This document shows, piece after piece, positions 1 through 8,175 of a stretch of 37,045 nt of DNA. Each line of letters starts with the position of its first letter. The stretch's first letter is position 1. Source of the stretch: Cytophagales bacterium (GTDB taxonomy: Bacteria; Bacteroidota; Bacteroidia; Cytophagales; Bernardetiaceae); the NCBI GenBank assembly GCA_004293815.1, contig RDZD01000036.1, positions 1 to 37,045 of the forward strand. The letters are read 5' to 3'. A program made the position numbers and the translations under genes. Below the pieces are notes generated by a model, which ran no database searches, was not told the origin of the DNA, and saw only the letters and a list, made by a program, of their open reading frames with translations.

Positions 1-1
1 C

Positions 2-838
2 AGCAGCCAAGAAGAACAAAAATTCCAATACAACGCCAAAGAAAAACTCGATGAGTTCGGCCTCTACTGGAACGACCACGGCGCCAGAAACCTAGACCTA
101 CAAACAGGTAGATGGACTGCGATTGATCCGCTGGCGGAGAAGTACACACCCTTCAGCCCATACGTGGTCATGGGGAATAATCCGGTGATGTTTTTGGATC
201 CAGATGGAAGGGAGCTTTTTGTTAAAGCAGGTGTAAGTGATAGAGATAGAGCCGCTGAGCTTCAGACAGAGTATAAAAATGTTGTTAGTAACGCTTTTAA
301 TGGAAAAGTCTCGGCAGCGATTGACACTGAAACGAATAAAGTAACATTTACGATAAATGAAGGTGCTGAGCTAGACGAATATGAACAAAAAGCCTTTAAC
401 CATTTGAATAATGTAGCCTTAGATCCAGAAATTGCTGTTAATCATACATTGTTAGATTCCAAGTCGTTAGGGAGTAACGTGATTTTGTTTGGGCAATGTG
501 CAACAGGAAAATTAGATTTAGGGGATATTGCTAATGTAGGTAATAATAACGAAAGAATGACAGCAAAGGCAATACTTGTACATGAAGCTGTTGAACAGTA
601 TGAAAAAGCTAAATTAGCAAAACAAGGCATTGATGTTTCTTCAACGCCCAAAGTTAGGATCAGTGCCTTTAAAGTGGCACAGCCTATTGCACTTGCGGCA
701 GAGAATGAGTGCAATGCTTTTCAACGCGTTTCTGACACAAAGGGCTATCTTGTTAAAAGCGGTTTAACAGAGAATTACTCAATAGCTACGGTTCCAAAAT
801 CTAACTACACGGCGAGGCATGTGTACAGGCGTAAATAA
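2..838 (+). CDS. RHS repeat-associated protein, C-terminal part (5' end outside window), with variable tip domain
   Basis: The reading frame is open from base 2, so the gene begins before the window; 278 residues are visible. The first ~65 carry the conserved end of the RHS core (GLYWNDHGARNLDLQTGRW, then IDPLAEKY and NNPVMFLDPDGRE). In this family that core closes the encapsulating shell, and what follows is a variable tip, often a toxin. Here the tip is about 210 residues and has no cysteine pairs or membrane segment. It contains VHEAVEQY, an HExxE pattern suggestive of a metal site, and later a segment ending AAENECNAF. I do not recognise a named toxin family; a zincin-like peptidase is only a guess. 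The next gene starts 27 bases later on the same strand, the usual place for an immunity gene. RHS membership is sure; toxic function is inferred. Confidence 0.85.
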   Translation, partial: SSQEEQKFQYNAKEKLDEFGLYWNDHGARNLDLQTGRWTAIDPLAEKYTPFSPYVVMGNNPVMFLDPDGRELFVKAGVSDRDRAAELQTEYKNVVSNAFNGKVSAAIDTETNKVTFTINEGAELDEYEQKAFNHLNNVALDPEIAVNHTLLDSKSLGSNVILFGQCATGKLDLGDIANVGNNNERMTAKAILVHEAVEQYEKAKLAKQGIDVSSTPKVRISAFKVAQPIALAAENECNAFQRVSDTKGYLVKSGLTENYSIATVPKSNYTARHVYRRK

Positions 839-865
839 ACTACAAACAAACGAGGATACTACAAA

Positions 866-1531
866 ATGAAAATGCTTTTTATCTTATATCTGTACACTGT
901 GGCTTTAGATAGTCCCGAAGTACGTACCAATGAATGGCCAGACGATGAGTTGGCGGGGCTTTATTCATGTTATTTTGAAACTGAGCCAACCCTGCGAGGC
1001 ACCCGTATTATTCATTTGATAGACACCAGTTTTACTATTAACTGTTTTTATGCTTTTAACATTATATATGACTTAAGCAGCATAAGCAGAAAAAATGTAA
1101 AGTATGATTTTGATATTGGTAGTTTTGGCGGCGAAATAAATTTTCTAACCCCAATTCATAAGCTAAAACAAAGAATAGCCCGTACTCAAAAAAGGATAAC
1201 AAAATCAAGTATTCTGGGCTGCAAGAATAGGCAGTGTGCTTGTAAAAGCAAAGATCCAACCACTGTTCTAACTGTTTCTGAAGATGATTTTGCTGATGGA
1301 TGTCCTTCAAGTGGAGTAATTTCTAGGTATGTCGAACTTTGTTTAAAGATGCGAATTATTTTTTTAGATAAATTTTGCACAAAGATGTGTTTATCAACTA
1401 TTCGTATTATTCAGAAAGATTTAAACAGCCTTCTCAATATAGAAACAGAAGAAATCAAAGAGAAGAACGTTAGTGAAATTAAAAAACTGTGTGGATTATA
1501 TTTGGCAGAATTTGAAAATAAGAAAAGATAG
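866..1531 (+). CDS. hypothetical protein, candidate immunity partner of the RHS tip
   Basis: A 221-residue protein of unrecognised family, starting 27 bases after the RHS gene with a purine-rich GAGGA upstream of the ATG. The first ~14 residues are hydrophobic (MKMLFILYLYTVAL), perhaps a membrane or export segment, although they lack a clean positively charged start. The middle is basic and Cys-containing (CKNRQCACK), and the C-terminal third is predicted helical and charged. Base composition is more AT-rich than in neighbouring housekeeping genes, as is common for exchanged RHS cassettes. The immunity role rests only on position: genes directly after an RHS toxin tip usually neutralise it. 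An unrelated orphan ORF is the alternative. Confidence 0.55.
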   Translation: MKMLFILYLYTVALDSPEVRTNEWPDDELAGLYSCYFETEPTLRGTRIIHLIDTSFTINCFYAFNIIYDLSSISRKNVKYDFDIGSFGGEINFLTPIHKLKQRIARTQKRITKSSILGCKNRQCACKSKDPTTVLTVSEDDFADGCPSSGVISRYVELCLKMRIIFLDKFCTKMCLSTIRIIQKDLNSLLNIETEEIKEKNVSEIKKLCGLYLAEFENKKR

Positions 1532-1560
1532 AACTAATTTATTTATTCAGTGTGATTTTT

Positions 1561-1738
1561 CGCCTTTCTTGGTATTCTTCACCAAAAAGGCCAAAAAATA
1601 CGCCAAATGCAAAGCGGGAGAGCCTTTTTTTATTTAAACCTATAAGGTTTTTTAAAACCTTATAGGTTTGGTAACTAAAGAATCAAATGAAAGTAATGAA
1701 AATTTACTTTTATTCGCCTTTGTTGGTGTTCTTTACCG
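1561..1738. repeat. pair of degenerate 24-bp direct repeats
   Basis: Copies at 1561-1584 and 1715-1738 both begin CGCCTTT and share 20 of 24 positions (CGCCTTTsTTGGTrTTCTTyACCr). Each is followed by a segment rich in GCCAAAAA and CGCCAA words. They flank the palindrome at 1636-1669. Their role is unknown; they may be remnants of a dispersed repeat or of earlier RHS cassette ends. Confidence 0.45.
1636..1669. repeat. perfect 16-bp palindrome (2-nt spacer), REP-like or terminator
   Basis: Left arm 1636-1651 (AAACCTATAAGGTTTT) is the exact reverse complement of right arm 1654-1669, with TT between. The arms end in T and A runs, so the RNA hairpin could act as a terminator on either strand, about 105 bases after the candidate immunity gene. 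The symmetry and short spacer also fit a dispersed palindromic repeat; copy number cannot be judged from one window. Confidence 0.7.
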
Positions 1739-1782
1739 ATAGGGGCAGGGAAATCATCAGGCGTGATAAGATGATAATTCGA

Positions 1783-1819
1783 GCCAAAAACGCCAAGCTG
1801 GAAGCCTGGCGTTTTTGGC
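1783..1819 (-). terminator. hairpin downstream of the sorting-domain gene
   Basis: Arms 1783-1795 (GCCAAAAACGCCA) and 1807-1819 are exact complements around an 11-nt loop. The hairpin lies about 65 bases after the stop of the minus-strand gene ending at 1884 and could serve transcripts from both sides. The T-tract is inside the stem rather than after it. Confidence 0.5.
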
Positions 1820-1883
1820 TTACACAATACTTCAAAATTTTGTGTGCTTAATAGAAGCATCAAGGCGAGCGAAGAATAGCAGG

Positions 1884-3806
1884 TTATCTGATAAGCATCA
1901 CTTCGCCGCGCTTCTGAAAGGCAACGCCTCGCTCGTCCGTGAGTTGTATGACATACACATAACTGTCTGTGTTGAGGGGTGTTCCCTTCAGCGTGCCGTC
2001 CCATCGGCTGTTGATATCCTTGGTTTTAAAAACACTGTTTCCCCACTTCGTAAAAATCTCCATTTCAAAGCTGCCCAAATAGTTGCATATTGGCGCAAAG
2101 CTGTCGTTAAGACCATCGTTATTTGGTGTAAAAGCATTTGGAATGTCAATTTTAAAAGGAATAACCAGCTCTACCACATTCGAGAAAGTACTTCGTTGGC
2201 GAGTTGGATACTCCTCGCCCCGAACTCTATAGCGCAAAACCTGTTGCTTTTGTTCTTTAACGGTGGTATTCAAACTGCGCTCAGTCCAAAGTTCTTGACT
2301 CAGTACATTGCCCTCTTTGTCCAGAAGTTCTAAAAAGTAGACTGTGCCCGCAAAACCTATATAGTCTGATCTATTTAAGGAAATATTATTGCCCTCTAGG
2401 CTTCCTTTGAGCACAACAGGGCAGTACTCTGCGGTTGGCAAGGAGACATTGCCGCACTCGTCCACACTTTGTAGGGTGTAGCAGCATATATTCTGGAAAG
2501 CATTTCCGTGGTGATAAATAACCCGTTCTTTGTCTTTTGAGCTGGCCGAAAACGGCGCACCAGTGCAGTTGGCAGAGGCCAAAGTTTGGGATAACACCAC
2601 GCTGTCGGGTACGTAAAAGATGATTTTGACTTTTTGATTTTCTACACTCACCAGCACACTGTCGGGCGTGGGTGGGCGTTTGAGTGACGCGGCTTTTATC
2701 TTGACGTTTTGAGAAATAGAGCGTCTTGAGTCAGCATAAACGGCTTCTAAACGGTACTCATACAACTTATTACAGATTAAATCGCTGTCCGTATGGCTCA
2801 GTTCATTGATATCGACAAATTCTTTAAAGAGTACATTGTTTTTATAAAGTTTATAGCCTTGAAAATCAGGACTCTCGGCGGCTTTGTTCCATTCCAAACG
2901 CGTATTGCCGTCCAATACCAGCACCTTGAGCCATAGCATTCTGAGGGCTTGAGTTTGCAGCAGTGAGTCTGAGCAACTGTTTTTGTTGGCCAAGAACAGC
3001 AAGGCTGGCGCATTGGGGTTATCTAAGCCGTCAATGAGAGTTTCTGTGCTTCTGTTGGCAATGGGAGCAATGCTTAGGCCATCACTAAAAACACCGTAGT
3101 TGCCATTGTCGGGAAGCTTATAACTTACCTCGGCACGTGTAGGGTCTAAGGTGCGCAGAGAACTGAATATAGGGGGTAGAAAATTCTTGACAAGGTCTAC
3201 TTCTACGGTTTTGCTGCCGCAATTATTGGCTGCGGAATTAAAAAAGCCAGTTACCGTAATGCTGGCTTTAGTACCGCTGCTGTAGCGATGTACAACAGAC
3301 CCGCTGTCTAAAACCGTTCTAGACGTGCCGTCGCCAAAGGTGATGAAATAGGAATCGTATCGGGTATCGTTAATTTTTACTACGACGCTCCCATCAGAAC
3401 AGGCTTTTGCCTCAAAAATGACAAGTTCAGGCGCAAACACCTCAATATAGTTTTCTTTGGTTAGTTGTGCCCCACCTGCCCCGCTGTTGATGACTTGTGT
3501 TACAGTATAACGCCCTGGCTCAGTATATATGAACCAGCTTTTGGGTTTGGGGCCGTCGCCAAAATCATAAAATATCAAATCGTTGTCCACACCGGAACAG
3601 TCTGTCATGTTCACTGTAAACGGTGTACAACCTCTGGTAAAATCAGCTTCAAAGCACGGGCTTACTTGCGCATACAGGGCATGTGTGCAAAGCCACAAGC
3701 AAGAGAAGAAAAAATAGTGTTTTGTTACGGAATATAGCCCTTTTGAGAGTCTTTGCATAAGTAGTTTAAGCATTGGTGTACTGTTTTGGAAAACGTTTTG
3801 TAGCAC
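1884..3806 (-). CDS. secreted PKD-domain protein with type B T9SS C-terminal (CHU_C) domain
   Basis: Up to 640 residues. The hydrophobic stretch YFFFSCLWLCTHALYAQ near residues 31-47 is a signal peptide. The first Met leaves a long lead, so Met12 (3773) or Met17 (3758) is a likelier start. Two PKD-like segments follow (FYDFGDG near 74-80 and ITFGDGT near 155-161, each ending in a V/HRY- or RYTV-type strand). A middle region resembles fibronectin type III (LEWNKAAESPDFQGYKLYKN). The last 90 residues are the gliding-motility/CHU_C sorting domain (IPNAFTPNNDGLND, WGNSVF, WDGTLKG, YVYVIQL), which in Bacteroidota directs type IX secretion. The product is expected to be exported to the cell surface or medium. 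It is convergent with the RHS cassette. Ligand or adhesive role unknown. Confidence 0.9.
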   Translation of the reverse strand: MLQNVFQNSTPMLKLLMQRLSKGLYSVTKHYFFFSCLWLCTHALYAQVSPCFEADFTRGCTPFTVNMTDCSGVDNDLIFYDFGDGPKPKSWFIYTEPGRYTVTQVINSGAGGAQLTKENYIEVFAPELVIFEAKACSDGSVVVKINDTRYDSYFITFGDGTSRTVLDSGSVVHRYSSGTKASITVTGFFNSAANNCGSKTVEVDLVKNFLPPIFSSLRTLDPTRAEVSYKLPDNGNYGVFSDGLSIAPIANRSTETLIDGLDNPNAPALLFLANKNSCSDSLLQTQALRMLWLKVLVLDGNTRLEWNKAAESPDFQGYKLYKNNVLFKEFVDINELSHTDSDLICNKLYEYRLEAVYADSRRSISQNVKIKAASLKRPPTPDSVLVSVENQKVKIIFYVPDSVVLSQTLASANCTGAPFSASSKDKERVIYHHGNAFQNICCYTLQSVDECGNVSLPTAEYCPVVLKGSLEGNNISLNRSDYIGFAGTVYFLELLDKEGNVLSQELWTERSLNTTVKEQKQQVLRYRVRGEEYPTRQRSTFSNVVELVIPFKIDIPNAFTPNNDGLNDSFAPICNYLGSFEMEIFTKWGNSVFKTKDINSRWDGTLKGTPLNTDSYVYVIQLTDERGVAFQKRGEVMLIR

Positions 3807-4027
3807 CTAAAAGTTGTGTTTAAGTCAGCTCTGAACCTAAAATTTTAATGAAAGTCTTTGCTGGCTTCCTACTTTTTCTATTCCTATCTGTTTTCAAGCT
3901 TCTGTTTTTGTTTTTGCATTTATTTTTACAAAAAAATTTAATTTGTCAATAAAATTCGTATTCTTTACGCTTGTTTGAATCGCTTCTGGCTGATTTTTGA
4001 TTTATAAAACTCAATTCTTACTGTTTT

Positions 4028-4555
4028 ATGGCTCTTGTATTACCTGTTTTGGGCAAATTTCCAGTGTTTGGTGCCAATTGTTTTTTAGCTCCAAATGCCA
4101 CCATTGTGGGCGATGTTCAGCTTGGCGAAAACTGCAGTGTATGGTTCAATGCGGTTATTCGCGGTGATGTAAACAGCATCAAGATAGGCCATCATACCAA
4201 TATTCAAGACGGGGCAATCATCCATTGTACCTATCAGACAGCGTCCACACAAATAGGCAATTATGTGAGTATAGGACACGCAGCTCTCATACATGGCTGC
4301 ACTATACACGACAACACCCTCATAGGCATGCGTGCTATCGTTATGGATGGTGCTGTGATAGAAAGTGGGTCTATTGTGGCGGCAGGTGCAGTGGTTTTAG
4401 AAAACACACGAGTGGAATCTGGTTTTATCTACGCTGGTATGCCTGCCCGCAAAGTGAAGCAGGTGGCTGGTAAGGCAGAAATGTTAGGAAGAATTGCCCA
4501 AAATTACGTGATGTATGCCTCTTGGTTTGAACAACCTGACTCTAGCCAATCCTAA
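4028..4555 (+). CDS. gamma-carbonic-anhydrase-like protein (left-handed beta-helix)
   Basis: The 175-residue protein has the hexapeptide repeats of a left-handed beta-helix and matches the YrdA/PaaY gamma-carbonic-anhydrase-like family in length and motifs (VWFNAVIRGDV, NIQDGAIIHC, IGHAALIHGC, MDGAVI, YAGMPARKVK). The three expected metal-ligand histidines are H66, H84 and H89. The acidic proton-shuttle loop of archaeal Cam is absent, as in most of this subfamily, so carbonic anhydrase activity is not assured. cdsA follows after 11 bases, implying co-transcription. The gene lies about 4 kb from dabA, the carbonic-anhydrase-like subunit of an inorganic carbon pump, but is transcribed in the opposite direction. 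The ATG at 4028 begins directly at the conserved N-terminus. Confidence 0.9.
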   Translation: MALVLPVLGKFPVFGANCFLAPNATIVGDVQLGENCSVWFNAVIRGDVNSIKIGHHTNIQDGAIIHCTYQTASTQIGNYVSIGHAALIHGCTIHDNTLIGMRAIVMDGAVIESGSIVAAGAVVLENTRVESGFIYAGMPARKVKQVAGKAEMLGRIAQNYVMYASWFEQPDSSQS

Positions 4556-4566
4556 AACTATCAAAA

Positions 4567-5421
4567 ATGGCTTTTACTGATGCATTTAACAGCCTTTCCG
4601 AGCTCCATAAGCGGATTATTACAGGCTTTTTGGGTGGACTGATTGTTTTGGGTGGACTCACTTGGAACGAGTGGAGTTATTTTGCGCTCTTCTTTTGCAT
4701 TTGCTTTTTTACGCTTTGGGAGTTTTATAATTTGTTAGGCTTAGATGGCAATGTGCCACTTCGCTCTTTTGGTACAATAAACGGCCTTTTTATCTTCAGC
4801 ATCACATTTTTTGTAGAAAAATACCAGCTTTCGGACTCTTACTACATGCTCTGCTTTATAGGACTTTCGGGGGCTTATTTTATTCGGCTCTACGTCAAGC
4901 GCGACGTTAAGCCTTTTGCTGACATAGCTTTTACATTCTTGGGAGTCTTGTATGTGGCTGCTCCCTTTGCTTTTTTTAATTTTATTGTATTTGGTGAAGG
5001 CGGTAGTTACTCCTATCAGGTCATTTTAGGCATTCTGTTTTTGTTGTGGGCCAATGATACTGGTGCGTATTTTTCGGGCAGAAACTTTGGCAAACGAAAG
5101 CTTTTTGTGCAAGTATCGCCCAAAAAAACATGGGAAGGAAGTATTGGTGGTGCTTTACTCTCGCTGGCAGTAGGCTTTGTGTTATCGCGTTATTTTCAGG
5201 AAGTGGCACTCTATCAATGGTTATGTATTGCTGGGCTTATATCCGTGGTAGGTACTTACGGCGACTTGGTAGAATCTTTGTTTAAACGCAGCATCAACAT
5301 CAAGGATTCAGGCAAGGTACTGCCAGGACATGGCGGTTTTTTGGATCGTTTTGATAGCTTGTTGCTTGCAGCACCTTTTATTGTGGTGTTTTTAAAAATG
5401 AGCAAAGAGTTTGGCTTTTGA
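4567..5421 (+). CDS. cdsA: phosphatidate cytidylyltransferase CdsA
   Basis: CdsA condenses CTP with phosphatidic acid to CDP-diacylglycerol, the precursor of membrane phospholipids, at the inner membrane. The 284-residue protein has the usual length and about eight hydrophobic segments. Near its end it carries the family signature: SLFKRSINIKDSG followed by LPGHGGFLDRFDS. Further family-like words are WANDTGAYFSGR and SPKKTWEGSIGG. It starts 11 bases after the gamma-carbonic-anhydrase-like gene, so the two probably share a transcript that ends at the hairpin 5435-5475. Confidence 0.95.
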   Translation: MAFTDAFNSLSELHKRIITGFLGGLIVLGGLTWNEWSYFALFFCICFFTLWEFYNLLGLDGNVPLRSFGTINGLFIFSITFFVEKYQLSDSYYMLCFIGLSGAYFIRLYVKRDVKPFADIAFTFLGVLYVAAPFAFFNFIVFGEGGSYSYQVILGILFLLWANDTGAYFSGRNFGKRKLFVQVSPKKTWEGSIGGALLSLAVGFVLSRYFQEVALYQWLCIAGLISVVGTYGDLVESLFKRSINIKDSGKVLPGHGGFLDRFDSLLLAAPFIVVFLKMSKEFGF

Positions 5422-5434
5422 TTGCACCCCAAAA

Positions 5435-5475
5435 AGCCTCGTGTCTCTTTGGGAAAATAAAAGAAACACAAGGCT
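5435..5475 (+). terminator. imperfect hairpin after cdsA
   Basis: Arms 5435-5449 and 5461-5475 pair at 13 of 15 positions around an 11-nt loop, starting 14 bases after the cdsA stop. A-rich sequence follows rather than a clean T-run, so termination is plausible but not certain. Confidence 0.45.
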
Positions 5476-5529
5476 CAAAAAGCTCTAAAAAAAGCTTCCT
5501 ATCTGAATATTTTGCGGAGGATAAAACGT

Positions 5530-5658
5530 ATGATTGTCAAAAGGAGCGTTTTACGCCAGTTGATTCCTTTGAAAATGAATCTTAATATGCGTTTAATGAG
5601 TTTGAAAAGCATGTGTTCTGAGTATTTAAGTGTTTACAATGCACTACAAGGACATTAA
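5530..5658 (+). CDS. possible small ORF, 42 residues
   Basis: An ATG at 5530 opens 42 codons to a TAA at 5656-5658. A GCGGAGG sequence sits about 10 bases upstream, a Shine-Dalgarno match better than most genes in this window have. The peptide is basic and rich in Met and Leu (MIVKRSVLRQLIPLKMNLNM, then RLMSLKSM). It fills the gap between the cdsA hairpin and the YdeI-like gene. No family is recognised, and chance openness over 42 codons in AT-rich DNA is a real alternative. Confidence 0.25.
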   Translation: MIVKRSVLRQLIPLKMNLNMRLMSLKSMCSEYLSVYNALQGH

Positions 5659-5739
5659 CGTGAATGCGTCCAAAAAGTTTTGCTTGTTTTGCAGTTATCC
5701 CAAAGAATTAAAGTTCAAAATATAAAAATTACCTTGGAA

Positions 5740-6222
5740 ATGTCTAAACAAGACCCTTTGGTAGATTCAGACTATCTGCTTGAAAAAATAGCTGGCAAGG
5801 GCGGCTGGACTTATGCCGCCTTACCAGAAGTACTTCAAAATAAAAAGAATCGATTTGGCTTTGTAAGGGTTCGAGGTACAATAGATGGCTTTGTTATCAA
5901 ACAGTACCATTTAATGCCCATGGGAAAAGGCAAACTTTTTTTGCCTGTAAGGGCAGAAATTCGTAAAAAAATCAAGAAAGAAGCTGGCCAGTATGTGAGG
6001 GTGGTGCTGTACGAAGACCCACTTCCAACCGAAATGCCCGATGAACTCAAGCTTTGTTTTGAAAATGAGCCTCAGCTTTTAGAAAAATTTCTTGCTCACG
6101 ATGCACAAACGCAACAAGCCGCTATAGCATGGATTTATGCAGCCAAATCTGATGAGATAAAAGTTCAGCGCATACTTCAATTAATGGATCAAGTGGCCAA
6201 AGAATTGCCTCTTCACTTTTGA
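5740..6222 (+). CDS. DUF1905/YdeI (OmpD-associated) family protein
   Basis: A 160-residue protein with a DUF1905-like beta-barrel (RVRGTIDGFVIKQYHLMPMG, LFLPVRAEIRKKIKKEAG, VRVVLYED) followed by a short helical C-terminal part (HDAQTQQAAIAWIYAAKSDEIKVQRI) of the type seen in YdeI/OmpD-associated 'bacteriocin-protection' proteins. The molecular role of the family is unclear. I chose the ATG at 5740 (MSKQDPLVDS) because the frame upstream to 5680 reads as low-complexity, non-family sequence. The gene is convergent with dabB, with only 31 bases between the stops. Confidence 0.8.
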   Translation: MSKQDPLVDSDYLLEKIAGKGGWTYAALPEVLQNKKNRFGFVRVRGTIDGFVIKQYHLMPMGKGKLFLPVRAEIRKKIKKEAGQYVRVVLYEDPLPTEMPDELKLCFENEPQLLEKFLAHDAQTQQAAIAWIYAAKSDEIKVQRILQLMDQVAKELPLHF

Positions 6223-6253
6223 TAAATCAGGTTTTAGAATCTGTCATCAAACT

Positions 6254-8134
6254 CTAAAAAGATTGCAAAGGAGCTTCTTGATGAGTTTTAGCGTGAATAC
6301 CTAAAAACAAGCGGGCAAAAATGCGTATGAGAGCAATCCCGCCTATCACATAAGAGGAAGCTAGGCAAAATGCCAAAACTAGTTGTTCTTGATGTACATG
6401 GCCAAAAATCAAGTCTTCGCCAATAAAGGTAGTTGTAATAGGAAAGCCCATCAAACCCAAATTACAGGCCAAAAAGACCCATGTGAGATAAGGATATTCT
6501 TTGCTATGTCCCTGATATTGGTATAAGTTAAAATAGGGTGACTCTCTTTTTCTCAGATAGACTAAACACAGCCAGCCAAAAAAACCTGATAGTACCACGC
6601 CACTCAAATACCAAATAAGCTCCTTGGCCGTAAATGTTTCGTTATAAATAACTGCCAGCGCAATCCAAAAATGCCCAAGAATGACCAAAAGCCAAGCATG
6701 AACAGGATAACGCCTCTCGGAAAAAGCCCTCATAATAACCAAAAGAGCAATTAGACCTAGCCCAATTGGAATAAATGGCAAAAGTGCTAGCGGAAGAGCA
6801 GATTTATAAAACCAAAAGACCCAACCCAGCAGGTAGCTAGGTACAAAATAGAAAAAAACATTGCGGTAAGTGATAAAATTGAGCTGACTGCCTATTTTTT
6901 TAAACGGTCTAAAAATATACGATGTCATCAAAAAATCTAGATAAAACTCTCTCAAAGACAAGAGATACAGGGCATAGTGAAATTTCTTGCCGAAGATAAA
7001 TGCCTGATGGTCGTTTCTTTTGACAAAATGATAAAACTGCTCTCTAATCAGGTAGCTAACCACCGAAGGGGACACCAAAAGTTGATAGGTTCTCAAAAAA
7101 GCATTGCCTACAAGGTGCAACAAAGCCAAAGTTTTGAAGCCTAGCGCAATTTCTATGAACATAAGGCCTATTTGTGCCACAGAAGCATAGGCAATCTGGG
7201 TTTTTATAGTGGGTTGTACGCGTGCTGTTTGATAGCCTACTATGGCAGTAATCAATCCAACAGCCCCAATCAAAATCCGCGCAATGGTTTGTTGTTCCCA
7301 AAAAGGCATGGTGCGAATGAGTAAATACACTCCAAAGTGAATGGAAAGCGAGCCGTAAAAAATCGCGCTTGAGGGTGTGGGCCCCTCCATAGCGCGCGCC
7401 ACCCACGACGAGAATGGAAACTGTGCTGACTTAGCCGAGGCTGCGACCAAAATACAAATCGCTATAAAAAGGGCTTCTAAATTGTGTTGCGCAATATGCT
7501 CATTCACAAATGCCGTGTCGCTTAGGCGCGAGAAAGTAATGTTTTCGTGCCAAAAGTGGTGGCTAGCCCACATCGCCAGAATGATACCCACATCGCCAAT
7601 TCTATAGATAGAGAATACTTTTACGGCGTTTCTAACAGGCAGATAGCGTTCTCTGTAAAAACTCACAAGCAAAAAAGACGAAATACCGAGCATCTCCCAG
7701 CCTGCAAAGAGAGTTTCAAAATTGCCAGCCAATACTGTAAAATTATAAGAAGTGTAAAAAAACAAAATGACTGTAAAAAAACGCTTATAACCAGGCTCTA
7801 AGTGCATGTAGTAGTGGCTGTACCTAATAATCAAGAACGTAAGAAATGCCCCCACAAGCAAATAGGTGACGGCAGCAAAATCCATATAAAAGTCTATCAA
7901 AAAAATATAACTTTCGCTTTCATAAAGAACCAATTCTTTGATATTGAGCGGTATAAATTTTTCAGAAAGGCCCCAGTACACCACAAAAGCCAAAAGACTA
8001 AAGAAGGTTAGACCTACAGCATAGAGAGCGGTGTTGGCTATTAATGTTTCCGCCTTCTCATTAAAGAAAAGTAACAACAAGCAGCCTGCAAGTGGTAGGA
8101 ATACAAAACTTATTATCAAATAGTTGATGTCCAT
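6254..8134 (-). CDS. dabB: DabB, proton-conducting membrane subunit of the DAB inorganic carbon transporter
   Basis: A 626-residue NuoL/MrpA-like membrane protein (proton_antipo_M family) with many hydrophobic helices. It keeps residues of ion-conducting subunits: E147 in AGWEMLGISS, K235 in SAKSAQFPFSSW and E250 in MEGPTPSSA. It is not nuoL, because a full nuoL lies at 19182-21107 and this gene directly follows dabA (41 bases). In the DAB system DabB is thought to couple the proton gradient to DabA, driving CO2 hydration and bicarbonate accumulation in the cytoplasm. It is longer than I remember for the Halothiobacillus subunit; the extra length is C-terminal hydrophobic sequence. In bacteria without carbon fixation the pump supplies bicarbonate for anaplerotic carboxylation. 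Confidence 0.88.
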   Translation of the reverse strand: MDINYLIISFVFLPLAGCLLLLFFNEKAETLIANTALYAVGLTFFSLLAFVVYWGLSEKFIPLNIKELVLYESESYIFLIDFYMDFAAVTYLLVGAFLTFLIIRYSHYYMHLEPGYKRFFTVILFFYTSYNFTVLAGNFETLFAGWEMLGISSFLLVSFYRERYLPVRNAVKVFSIYRIGDVGIILAMWASHHFWHENITFSRLSDTAFVNEHIAQHNLEALFIAICILVAASAKSAQFPFSSWVARAMEGPTPSSAIFYGSLSIHFGVYLLIRTMPFWEQQTIARILIGAVGLITAIVGYQTARVQPTIKTQIAYASVAQIGLMFIEIALGFKTLALLHLVGNAFLRTYQLLVSPSVVSYLIREQFYHFVKRNDHQAFIFGKKFHYALYLLSLREFYLDFLMTSYIFRPFKKIGSQLNFITYRNVFFYFVPSYLLGWVFWFYKSALPLALLPFIPIGLGLIALLVIMRAFSERRYPVHAWLLVILGHFWIALAVIYNETFTAKELIWYLSGVVLSGFFGWLCLVYLRKRESPYFNLYQYQGHSKEYPYLTWVFLACNLGLMGFPITTTFIGEDLIFGHVHQEQLVLAFCLASSYVIGGIALIRIFARLFLGIHAKTHQEAPLQSF

Positions 8135-8175
8135 ATATTTTTTGTGATAAGCGTAGAAGGTGTTTTATACCCGTT

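Larger units (their letters stand above)
1532..1883. other. repeat-rich intergenic spacer
   Basis: About 350 bases lie between the end of the RHS cassette and the convergent sorting-domain gene. The spacer contains two degenerate direct repeats (1561-1584 and 1715-1738), one perfect palindrome (1636-1669) and one terminator-like hairpin (1783-1819). I see no convincing coding sequence in it. Confidence 0.6.

Noticed and set aside
1815..2333. Plus-strand 172-codon ORF
   Set aside because: It is antisense to the conserved CHU_C domain of the 1884-3806 gene, and the translation has no recognisable features.
6254..8134. Reading this gene as a second nuoL
   Set aside because: It directly follows dabA and diverges from NuoL outside the core motifs, while a true nuoL is present at 19182-21107; DabB fits better.
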